Source: Posidonia oceanica (taxonomy: Eukaryota; Streptophyta; Magnoliopsida; Alismatales; Posidoniaceae). Taken from it: DNA of 64,000 bases. Location of the stretch: positions 10,233,001 through 10,297,000 of the forward strand of contig JAZBRS010000013.1 of NCBI GenBank assembly GCA_037176725.1, given 5' to 3'. Each line of letters opens with the position of its first letter. Position 1 is the stretch's first letter. Shown here in pieces: positions 44,696 to 55,139 of the stretch. The notes beneath the pieces are model-generated. The model searched no databases. It had not been told where the DNA came from and was given only the letters and a program-made list of their open reading frames with translations. The translations under genes were made by a program, and so were the position numbers.

Positions 44696-47511
44696 AATGT
44701 AAAGCTAAACAGGCATGCAAACGGGCAATAGTTTAAAAACATGGGTTGACATGCAATTTGGAAAACTGTTGGGCATTTAAAGCAATGCAATATGATTAAA
44801 AGGCAAATTAAATGATGCATGCATGCAAAATGGACTTAAATGCAATAAACACAAGTTGCAGGACTTTATTGCAATGTAATAAAGTTTAAAATTGCATTTA
44901 AATGGCAGTTGGAAGCAAACTAGACCTAAATGCAATAATGAAAACTTGCTGGACTTTATTACAATGTAATAAGGTTTGAAATTGTATTTTAAATCACAGT
45001 TTAAAAGTAAACTGGACTTAAATGCAATAATTGGAACTTGTAGAACTTTATTGCAATGTAATAAAGTTTAAAATTCACATTTAAATCACAGTTTAAAGTA
45101 AACAGGACCTAAATGCAAAAATTAAAACCCAGAGGGCTATATTACAATGCAATAAGGTTAAAAAATCATATTTAAATCACAGATGACATGTGACTAGACC
45201 TAAATGCAATTATTAAAACATGCAGTAGTTTAATACAATGCAATATAGTTATAAATGCAGATTAAATGCTTTTCAATTGAAAAGGACCTAAATGCAAACA
45301 TAAAGAAACATGAGGGCCTAGATGCAATGCAGCAAACAATTTTAGATAACTTGAGCTAAAACTGGACTGAAACACATCTATAATAACATGCAGTACTTTA
45401 CTTTGATGCAATATAGTTTAAATACAGAATTAAATGATTTATAAACCAGAACTGGACTGCAAAGTAAATAAGATAAACTTAAGGGCTTTATTGCAATGCA
45501 TGTAACGAAATTAAATTAAAAGCATTTAACTTAAGTGGCTACAGTAGCTACAGTGCCCCTGAGCTTTAGCCGACTGTGCTGAAGAAGGAAGCTGCTGCGG
45601 CAACGGTCCGGCGTGCGGGCGGCGGTGCTGCGGTGTCTGGGAGGTGGAGACGGTGCGTCCGAGTGTAGCGATGGTCTCAATGGCATGAGACGGTGGTCGA
45701 AGCGTACTGTCGACGTCGGCGGCTTGCTGTAGAGGAGGCCGGAGACTGTGCGGGTGCTGGAGGCTACTGCGACGCTCGGAAGGCATGAGGCTGCGTTGCT
45801 GGAGGTGTGGTGGTGCTCGGGGTGCGATCTGGAAGGCTCGGAGAGGTCTGGTGCAAGCTACGCGCGGCGGCGGTTGCAGGTCGTCACCGGAGAAGAAGGC
45901 TATAGCGGCAGAGCTCGGATCGGGCACCTAAGCTCTAAACCTACTTCTAACTAGCTAGGAAGCTGAAGAAGCATGCAAGGAAGCTAGGGAGAAGGTTCGT
46001 TACCTACGCGAAAGGCTGAGGAAGGTTGCCGACCTCAGTTGGGTGCAGTTGTGCAGGTGGAGGTCAGGGCGGTGCTGCGGCGAGCGGAAGGCCCGCGGTG
46101 CGATCGGAGGAAGTTGCTGGTGACCTAGGGAAGGTCTAAGGCCAATCAGAAGACCGATTGCTGCTCATAATCCGGAGAACGGATTTTGGGTGCTCAAGGG
46201 GAATTCTGGTGGAACTGGTGCTGCTGTGACTCTCTCAGGTGTCTCTCACACTCGCTGTGATCTTGGGAGGCTAGGGAAGATGATGGTGAGGTGCTGGAGT
46301 GCGTGGAAGGCTAGGGAATGGGAATTTGCAGTGGAGTTGGGTGTGCGGGCAGAAAGGGAGAAGTTGGGTTTCTGGGAGGTTGCTGCTGCTGCTGTGCTTG
46401 GGATGTGTTCGTGCGAATGGGTGAGGTGTTGTGAAGTGAGGCTAGGCAGGGGGTGTTAGCACTGAGGTGGCTAGGCAAGTGGAGGAGGAGTTAGGCATGC
46501 TGTTAGGTGGAAGTCAGAGGCGGTGGTGAGAGGTTGTGGGAGCACAAATTGCGGGTAGGATGCGAGTGGGAAGTAAGTGAGGATGGGACGTTGAGTAAGT
46601 GGTGGTGGGGCTGGAAGGATAAGAAGGAAGAAGAAGGGAGAAGAAGGGACTGGAAGCAGATGGAAGGAGAGGAAGGCAGGAGAAGAAGAAAAAGAAGAAG
46701 AAAGAAAAAGAAAAGAGGTAACGGGTCGGGCCCGAGAAAGAAATAAAAAAAGAAAGAAAAGAAGAGGAGGGGGTTGCTGGGCTGGGCCCGAGAGAAGAAG
46801 AAGAAAAAATAAAAATAAAAGGAAAGAAAGGAAGAAAGGAGGAAGGGAAGGGAGAAAGAAAGAAAAGAAAAAAAGGTGATGGGCCGGCTGTGGGTTGGGC
46901 TTAGAAAATGGGTGGAAAAGGAGAAAAAAAGGGGAGAAAGAGAGTGGGCTGGGCTTAGGAAAAAGAGAGGGGATAAAAGAAAGAAAAGGAGAAGGAAAAA
47001 AGGAAGAAAAAGAGAAGGGAAAGAAAGAAGAAAAGAAAGAAGGAGAAGGGCTTGGACTTGTGCATGGTTTGCTAACCTAGTGTTTGACCTAGGGTTTAGG
47101 TGAGTGCAAACCTAGGGTTTGACCTAGGGTTTAGGTGTGATAACCTAGGGTTTAACCTAGGGTTTAGGAGTGCTAACCTAGGGTTTGGCCTAGGGTTTAG
47201 GAGTGCTAACCTAGGGTTTGACCTAGGGTTTAAGTGTGCTAACCTAGGGTTTAAGTGAGTGCAAACCTAGAGTTTTTCTAGGGTTTAGATGTGCTAACCT
47301 AGGGTTTAACCTAGGGTTTAAGTGAGTGCAAACCTAGAGTTTTTCTAGGGTTTAGATGTGCTAACCTAGGGTTTAAGTGAATGCAAACCTAGGGTTTTTT
47401 CTAGGGTTTTAAGTGTGCTAACCTAGGGTTTGACCTAGGGTGCTGTTTTGGATTTGAAAATGGGTTTCAGAGAGAACCACCAATTGAGCATGTCAAAATG
47501 GGGTGTGTACA
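44696..47511 (-). mobile_element. Element E: minus-strand LTR fragment into which H inserted
   Basis: Read on the minus strand it starts TGTACACACCCC at 47511 and shows the same zone order as the other long LTRs. There are telomere-like CCTAGG words (47430-47060), a pyrimidine tract on the minus strand (47050-46590), a GC-rich part (46560-45545), a donor-like AG|GTAACG (cut after 46004), CACTGTAGC words near 45545-45560 and GCATTTAGGTCC-type words down to 44700. It is cut at 44695/44696 by H, whose target duplicate AAATG is the last known E sequence. The rest of E would lie left of H, outside the window. No minus-strand polypurine tract lies right of 47511, so this looks like a 5' or solo LTR. 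Confidence 0.82.
47050..47450 (-). repeat. Telomere-like CCTAGG/AACCTAGGGTTT repeats in the E LTR
   Basis: Alternating AACCTAGGGTTT and GACCTAGGGTTTAGG words are spaced about 30-45 bp. F has a related CCCTAGGAAAACTCTAGG series at 60930-61130. They resemble but are not the plant telomere unit TTTAGGG. Confidence 0.8.
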
Positions 47512-47624
47512 CCTAGGAATAGTTGCAATTTGCTTTCTGTTTTCAATAAGGGAGGAAAGGATCACCATGTTGGCTGTGTAGCATCTCATGGTCAACTTCG
47601 ACCACTACTTCGAAAACTGTTCAT

Positions 47625-49384
47625 GTGTGTCAATACACGGAGGCAATGCCTCAGGAGCTAGCTACTGCTAACATGGTTTTCCTGGTAGAAGAATTTGATC
47701 AATCTAGAAAGTGTGCAGGGGTTGAGGCATATGAGCTAGTCAATTGTAGCAGTGACGAAGAAGATCAAGAGGCCGACTCAGACTTGCTTAAGCACCTCAT
47801 GGACAAATATGATGAGCAGACTAAAGCAGTCGAGGAAGAAACCATAGAAGTCAACCTTGGGACCACAGAAGAACCAAAGCCAATACTCATAAGTGCCAAT
47901 TTGAGCTCAGAAGAACAAGCAGAGATGGTACAAATCTTGAAGGAATTTGTGGATGTGTTGGCCTCTAAATATGAAGACATGCCCGGCCTACAATCAATCC
48001 TAGTGGAACACCTACTTCCTCTAAACCCTGGAGCCAAACCCATCAAGCAGAAACTAAGACGATTAAGGCCGGAGCTAGCGCTTAAAGTCAAAGAAGAGAT
48101 CGACAAGCTCCATAAGGTGAAATTCATCAAAGTGGTCGTATATCCTGACTGGGTCTCCCACATAGTGCCAGTGGCCAAGAAGGATGGAAGAGTTAGAGTT
48201 TGCATTGACTACTGCAACCTCACGCCGCCTGTCCCAAAGATGACTTCCCTTTGCCACACATCGACTAGCTAGTTGACAATACAACAGGATTCGAGATGCT
48301 ATCGTTTATGGATGGCTTCTCCGGCTACAATCAGATCAAGCTAGCAAAAGAAGACCAAGAGAAGACATCATTCATTACAACATGGGGAACATATTGCTAT
48401 GTAGTCATGCCATTTGGTCTCAAGAATGCCGGTGCGACATATCAAAGAGCGATGATGGCTATCTTCCACGACATGATGCACGACTGCATCGAGGTGTATG
48501 TACATGACATCCTGGTCAAATCAAAGACAAGGGAAGGGTACTTTGAAGCACTGAGAAGGGTACTGAGCAGAGCAAGGCAATATCAATTGAAAATGAACCC
48601 AAAGAAGTGTGTATTTGGAGTAACTACTGGGAAACTACTGGGCTTCATCATTCGCAAAAGAGGAATTGAAGTAGACCCGTAGAAGGCTAGAGCAATAGCA
48701 CAAATGCCTCCTCCACGAAATATCAAGGAGCTCAAAGGACTTATCGTGCGCTTACAGTTCATCAGGAGATTCATTTCGCAACACATCGACTGATGTAAGC
48801 CTTTCTATGAGCTATTAAAAGGAGGAAAGGAGTTTGCTTGGGATAAAAGTTGCCAGAAAGCTTTTGATGAGCTCAAGGCATATCTCATGAGTCCTCCAGT
48901 TCTATCAGCACCCATACTAGGGAAGCCTTTGTTGTTGTATGTGGCAGTCACCTCATCCTCAATTGGAGTAGTGCTAGCCTAGCATGAAGAAGACGAAAAG
49001 AAAGAAAAGGCTATCTACTACCTGAGTAGAACTTTCCTAGATTACGAGGAAAAATACACAGCCATAGAAAAGCATTACCTGGCCTTGGTATGGGCATCCC
49101 AAAAGTTGAGGCACTATTTCCTGGCTCACAAAGTCTGTTACATTGCCAAAATGGATCCAATCAAGTACATGTTCGAGAAACCAGCCCTCTTTGGAAGACT
49201 AGCAAGATGGCAGCTCCTCCTCACTAAGTTTGACCTCCAATATGTACCTCAGAAAGTGGTCAAGGGACAAGCCACAGCGGATCATTTGACAGGTTTACCA
49301 AGAGAAGACTATCAACCAGTCCAAACAGACTTTCTTGATGAGGAAATACTGGAAATACAAGCAGCAGAGCTTCCAAATCAATAG
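47625..49384 (+). pseudogene. rt: Reverse transcriptase of element D
   Basis: Blocks in order are the acidic pre-RT linker, EFVDVLASKYEDMPGL, HIVPVAKKDGRVRVCIDY, then after a frameshift near 48230 FMDGFSGYNQIKLAKEDQEKTSF, VMPFGLKNAGATYQRAM, CVFGVTTGKLLGFIIRKRGIEVDP and the connection domain IYYLSRTFLDYEEKY. The catalytic motif reads YVHDIL: His replaces the first Asp (GAT to CAT, near 48505), which would abolish polymerase activity. Stops lie at 48269, 48680, 48791 and 48980. Confidence 0.88.
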
Positions 49385-49800
49385 TGAACCCTCTACTTTG
49401 ATGGAGCACTCAACAGGCAAGGTGCAGGCATCGGAGTGGCGCTTCTCACCCCGGAAGGAGTCCTCATCCCACGAGCTGTGCAACTGAACTTCACCGTAAA
49501 TACCAACAACATTGCAGAATACAAGGCCTTGATCCTTGGATTACACCTAGCTCTAGAGCTAGGGGCAAAGCGGCTAAAGCTCATCAGAGACTCCCAGTTG
49601 GTTCTGAGACAAATTCTGAATAAATACAAAACCCTCAACCCCAGACTAGAAACATACAATGGCATTGCCCATCTACTATTAGCCTGTTCCAGCAAGTGGT
49701 GTATGTCTATACCCCTCAAAGTCATAACCTTCTGGCAAGTGCTCTTGCTTCATTGGGTTCTTCAATCGAGTTCCCCATCAATACCCAGGAGCAGTCAATT
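49385..49800 (+). pseudogene. rnh: RNase H of element D
   Basis: It reads YFDGALNRQGAGIGVALL (Asp), NNIAEYKALILG (Glu) and LIRDSQLVLRQ (Asp present, unlike H). The frame shifts near 49690, after which HNLLASALASLGS shows Ser where the family has the last catalytic Asp of ADAL. A stop at 49382 separates it from RT. Confidence 0.82.
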
Positions 49801-51171
49801 ATGGTGCAGCAGCATGGGACATCCATCATTGACTCAACTGAAGCATCGGCGGTAGAGCTCAAACAGAGAATGGTGGAATCAATGGCAACCAAGTTTGAAG
49901 TTTGCTACGACATAGAAAATGATGGAAACCCGTGGTTCTTTGACATCCAGAACTACATTCAAGACGGGACCTTCCCTGAGTATGCAACTTCACAAGACAA
50001 AGAGGCAGTCAGAAGGATGGCCACAAGATACTTCATGAGAGCCAAAGTCCTTTTCAAGAGATCTTTCAGCAAAATAGAGCTTCGTTGCGTCACCTACGAG
50101 GAGGTCAAAGTCATCCTTAGAGAAATGCACGAAGGAATATGTGGAGGACACATCAGTTCTCAATTCATGGCTAAGATGATACTGCGAAGAGACTATTACT
50201 GGCCCACAATGGAGACAGATTGTGCAGATAAAGTGAGAAGGTGCAAGTAGTGCCAGATCCATGCAGACAGGATACACGCACCAGTCTCAGAATTAAATCC
50301 AACTCAAGCAGTATGGCCCTTTTCCATGTGGGCGTTCGATGTCGTGGAACCCTTCGACACCGAAAAACAGAACAAGTTCATACTCACTACCACTGAATAC
50401 TTCACCAAATGGGCCGAAGCAGAAGCGTTCACTGAAATCAAAGCTTCAAACCTTTGCAAGTTCGTGCGGAAAAACATTCTCTCAAGATTCAAAAATCCAA
50501 AGAGACTAGTAGCAGACAATGGTGTAATCTTCGTATCCCAGGACTTCAAAAAGCTTTGTAAGAAGTTCAAGATTGAGCTGCATCATTCATCACCATATTA
50601 CCCTCAAGGTAATGGGCAAGCTGAAGCTAATAATAAAACGTTAATCTGAATCCTTAAGAAAACGGTAGGAGGTGCTAAGGGACCTGATTGGACAGATAAA
50701 CTAATTGATACCTTATGGGCCTACCGAACCTCCATAAGAATGCCTTCGGGTCAAACCCCGTTTGCGCTTACTTATGGTATGGAGACAGTAGTCCCATTTG
50801 AAATCATGGTTCCCTCATCTAGAATCCAACTCGACGATGAGATAAATGCCAAGGATAAGAGGCAGTTATTAAGTTTACAATTAGATTTACGAGATGAGAG
50901 GCGGTTGCAAGTAGCTGAGCATACACGCCTCTACCAAGAACGACTTGCAAGAGCCTATAAAAAGAAAGTAATTGAACATAAATTCAATATTGGTGAATGA
51001 GTGCTTAAAGAAATCCTTCCTCGCAAACATGGAAAGCTGAGACCGAACTGGGAGGGACCATACTTGGTGGTTGAAGCATATCCGGGCAACACCTATTGTT
51101 TGGCCAGAGAGGATGGCACTAGGCTTGAATATCCCTGGAATGCACTGCACCTCAAGAGGTACTACCCTTGA
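49801..51171 (+). pseudogene. int: Integrase of element D
   Basis: The zinc domain reads EMHEGICGGHISSQF ... RRCK.CQIH (50130-50265). The core has Asp in FDVVEP, Asp in ADNGVIF and Glu in GQAEANNK. The C-terminal part has HGKLRPNWEGPYLV and ends LHLKRYYP with TGA at 51169. Stops are at 50248 (TAG for Gln), 50647 (TGA for Arg) and 50998 (TGA for Trp). The single frame is otherwise kept from 49696 on. It belongs to a different Tat subgroup from the H integrase. Confidence 0.88.
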
Positions 51172-52977
51172 CATGCACACTGAGCCACTAGAATGCCCGT
51201 GCTTATGAAGCCTACCATTTTCCAAAGCCTAGGAATCATACCTTAGCCTCACCTCACAAACACCTTGTGGGAGAAGGAGGGGAAATAGTCCAACACTATG
51301 ATAGAGGCAAATCATAAGAAGCCCCCTCCCAGTTCATGAACAACAAGTCCACACACATCCCTTGAGTCTGATATACTACCCTAATACAAAATTGTGATGG
51401 GGGAGGGGTCCAAGGCCAAGCCTAGAAGCGCTAAAGAGGTGAGTGTGCCAAAAGAAGAGTGTTTCGGTCCATCAAAAAATGAATATCTGTTGGCTGAGCA
51501 CTCAAACAGGGGTGAGACCACTGACGCTTGCCAAAATACCCAAGAAAAGAAAGAAAAGAAAAGAAGGCAGTAGAAGCTGTCCATGCACAACAAAAGAAAG
51601 AGAGGGAAAAAGAAGGCAGCAAAGAAGCTGTCCACAAAAGAAGGCAGCAAAGAAGCTGTCCAAGAGTCAAAACTGAAAAACAGGGAAATTACTAAGTGCA
51701 GTAGGAGTCAACCTTGAACTAGGAGGGGTATAGGCTTCAAATCTTTAGTTGAAATCCTAAGATAGGACATTGACCCTCCTTCTCCACACCCTGCACTGCA
51801 CACTTAGGGGCAAGGGGTAGAAACCTAGGTCTAGGGGCAGTTAGGCGCCAAAGCAAGCCTGAAGTATCTCTGGGCTCCAAGGTGCACAAAGGACTCAATT
51901 ATCAAGGTTTTCCAACCATGAGGTCTCCTGTTTCCTAATTCCTTAGAGGATTCTTCTTCTCCCAGAAAATCTAAAAATCCAAAAAAAATAAGAAAACACA
52001 AAATCCAAAAAATAAGAAAACCCAAAAATCCAAAAAAATAAGAAAACCCAAAATCCCAAAAAATAAGAAAACCCAAAAATCCAAAAAAATAAGAAAACCC
52101 AAAATCCCAAAAAATAAGAAAACCCAAAAATCCAAAAAAAATAAGAAAAAACCAAAAAATTCAAAAAAATAGCAAAAGATGAAAAATAGCAAATAGGGTA
52201 AAATTTACCCAACCAACATCACCTCATGAAACTGCTAACAATCAAGGCCTATGATGCAAAAATCAAGGAAATTATACGACTACGCGTCGTATTTGACCCC
52301 TCCTATTCAGGGCGGTCACTTGGTATTAACCTACGAGTCGAGACTGGGATCTCAAGAAAAGACAGCCCCTCGTCAGGCATACCATCTTTAGACAACAAAG
52401 CTGAAGCCAAGGCTTGTTATCCAAAACCTAAGTTTTTTGTGCCATGAAGGTCATTTTGGTTTCATTATGTTAAGGTCATTCTAAGTCTTTCGTTTCATGA
52501 AGGTCATTTTGGTTTCATTATATTAAGGTCATTTTAAGTTTTTCCGTTTCATGTAGGTTTCATTATATTCAGGTGAGACTAGGGGCAATGGTAACCCTAG
52601 ATGGATTAACACATGTGTTAAGATTGTGCAGAAAATCATCCAGAAGTGTTGAACGGTTGGGTTTCAGCGTTCTACATTGAACGCGCCACCTTCAGCATTC
52701 AACAATTACAGGGGATGTTAAACGCAGGAGTTCAAACGTTTTATGTTAAACGCTGCAGATTGAGCGTTCTACATTTTATCAGTGACTTAAGTTGCTGAAT
52801 CCTGCCAAGCGGTCCCTGAACCAATGCAAAGATTACCAGGGAGTATTTCTTGACCCATCACAGTCTAGAATAAATGAAAACACACATATAAACTGGAAAA
52901 GTGCTCATTCATTGATCAAAGGCTTATTACAAGAACAAGGAAGGGAAAATAAAATACAAGAAAAATTGCCTATCTAA
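51172..52977 (+). other. Post-integrase non-coding region of D
   Basis: It contains AAGAAGCTGTCCA words (51560-51665) and an A-rich tandem repeat with unit AAAATCCAAAAAAATAAGAA and a period near 52 bp (51960-52170), both shared with C. A ~50-bp duplication, GAAGGTCATTTTGGTTTCAT, lies at about 52445-52560. The first GTTGAACGC block is at 52650-52790. No sense-strand gene is seen. Confidence 0.6.
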
Positions 52978-54140
52978 CTAATCTTTTTCTCTTCTTTCGT
53001 AGCATGCCGGTCTCCTCGATCCACTCCTTAGCTTGGGAAGTAACTTTGAATACCAGCTCCAATGTTTGTCCTCCCGGAGCAGAGAGCATGTCGAAGGAGT
53101 GAAGCGGGTCCCGTCTAAACCATCATGACGTTCCAAGGTTGTCCACAGGGCCCGGATATAATATACCAACGCCGCATCAATGGGTGAGCCGCATTCCCGA
53201 GTCCGGATACGAGGGATAGAGCTTAGCAGAGGTGGTACATCTTTCTTGTGCCCCACCATCTCATAGCAACGGCGCGAGTTATACACTACAAAGTGGGTGG
53301 GCCCAATCACCTCTAATTCAACTAGAAACCCTCGCGCCTGGTGCTTGTGACCATACGACATGGAGCGAGTATATACACTGATAGGGGTCGAGGACAAAAG
53401 GCAAACCCGTTCTTCAGTAAAATTCGTCTTCACAGGCCCAATCCTTGGGAGATGCGTGTGCAACCACCTGGAGAGAAGGAAGGGATAGCCCATGAAATCC
53501 CCACCAATTGCAACGCTCATCAAGCTAATATATGTTGCTGCAAGGATGGCCACTGAGGGGGAATGCCAACATTGCTCAGTGAGCCCCACAAGAAACTCAG
53601 CATGGTATACATCCATGGTAAAGCCTTTGGTGACAAATAGGGTGAGGCCCCCAATCAGCAGATGCAAGCAGGCGCAGTTGTTCCTCGGAGGCAGAATCTT
53701 GAGTCCGAAGAAAGCTGTAGTACAAATAAGCCAAATTTAGTCAGCGGCCTTTGAGCATAGGATAGGTGGAGGGAGCTGTAATGACATAGGCGATGAGTGC
53801 TTCTATGTCAGCCTCTCCGTACGGCAATGGAATATCAACATCCAGCCAAGGAACTCTAGGTTGGGAAGCACTGAGAAGGCTTTGAACTTCCTCCACCAGA
53901 ATAGTCATCTCACAGCCTCCAAGGAAGAAAGTATGGGTTTGAGGACTCCAGAATGCGCACAGAGTGTGGAGCAGGGGCCAGTCCAAGTCGGTACCCAACA
54001 GATCTAGGAAGCCATCGAAGCATGTATGTGTTAGGATCGATTTCCTCTCTTGAGCCCAAGCCGCGAATTCCTTTACCCAGGGAGAATTGTATGGGATATC
54101 TTTGTCAAAGCAAGGCATCTTCGTAAAATTGATGATTTCC
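52978..54140 (-). pseudogene. Antisense gene 1 of D: DUF7745/PMD-like, at least two exons
   Basis: The minus-strand exon 54140 to about 53741 follows an acceptor (TTTGTTTACAG) and includes WVKEFAAWAQERKS, FWSPQTHTFFLGGCEMTILVEEV and a Pro-rich loop. The next exon starts at 53714 after TGTACTACAG and runs to the stop at 52978, with LLIGGLTLFVTKGFTMDVYHAEFLV, RWLHTHLP and YYIRALW. The FW.P.TH.F...E.TI..EEV motif is the one used by DUF7745 and PMD proteins. The intervening donor is not clear, so I call it a pseudogene. It is homologous to gene 3 (58722-60028). Upstream exons may exist to about 54300. Confidence 0.62.
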
Positions 54141-54524
54141 TGTAAACAAAAGCAAAGAATTGATTGTTAAACCAAGGAAGGAAGAAAAGAAAACAAAGGA
54201 AAACACCACACATGCCTTTCTAGCCTTGATGTTGGACATCATGTTGCCTTCGATTTCCTCCAAGGGGGGTCATGATTCCTCTCCTGTTGGTCATGGGGAC
54301 GTGAGAAATCAGTTTAGGTGCCATAAGAACAAAGAAAAGTGCACCAACACAAGCAAGAATACAAGGAACAAGTGTGCATGAATTCAAAGGAGTGGCCATG
54401 TTTTTATAGGCACAGGAAGAACGTCGGAGGCCTCCTTATGCGGGCATTGAGAAAATCTTGTAGCATTCTAGAAAATTAGCCAAGAACAAGAAATGAAAGA
54501 AAGGATTCTGAGCCCGCTTCGTTG

Positions 54525-54700
54525 AACGCTAAAACTAGAGTGTTCTACGTAGAACAGGTAATCCCCAGCATTTTATGTTTGAACCAGTTTTCCACGTTAA
54601 ACGCTGACATCACAGCGTACAACGTTGAATGCGCCAGATTAAGCATTTAACGCTTTATCAGCAACTTAAGTTGCTGAACTTGGCAGGGGCTCCCCTAGAT
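54525..54700. repeat. GTTGAACGC/GCGTTCAAC word block with 20-bp palindrome
   Basis: This block contains CGTTGAACGC, TGTTCTACG, CGTTAAACGC and ACGTTGAATGCG, then a perfect palindrome TCAGCAACTTAAGTTGCTGA at 54658-54677. The block at 52650-52810 is homologous, including a near copy of the palindrome. It lies about 400 bp upstream of antisense gene 1. Confidence 0.75.
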
Positions 54701-55139
54701 CGGTGTTTAACTTTCATAAACAACTTTTATCAATTCCAGAGGCTTAATTAAGTTGAAGTGCACGTGTGAGCGCTAGTTTCGCATTTTTTGGACATCCAGG
54801 CTATTTAGAATCATTGGCTAGGCTTTTCATTGAAATAATGGATTGCTAAGACACTGACAACCTCAAAAATTGATTTTAAAGCTCATAGGTGAAATCCATT
54901 ATCATAGCTTTGTCATTTACATATTATTTCATGCGAATACACTTGTTTCAAGTTAATTTGAATTAAAGGACATTATTTAACTATATTGGTTGCCTAAATT
55001 CATTTTAACTCCGAGAAAGGTAATTCAAAAGAGATATTTGACAATTTTGTTGAGTATGTAGAAATTCTTCATTCAAAAATGAGTTTGTTTTACAAAAGTC
55101 ACCGGGGCATACCCCTGAAGTACAAAAATGAAGATCTAT
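54701..55139. other. AT-rich stretch between antisense genes 1 and 2
   Basis: Low-GC sequence; I see no coding or repeat signal. Confidence 0.4.

Noticed and set aside
47050..47450. Interstitial telomeric repeat
   Set aside because: The words are CCTAGGGTTT at irregular spacing, not tandem TTTAGGG. They belong to the start of the LTR and have counterparts in F, H and A.
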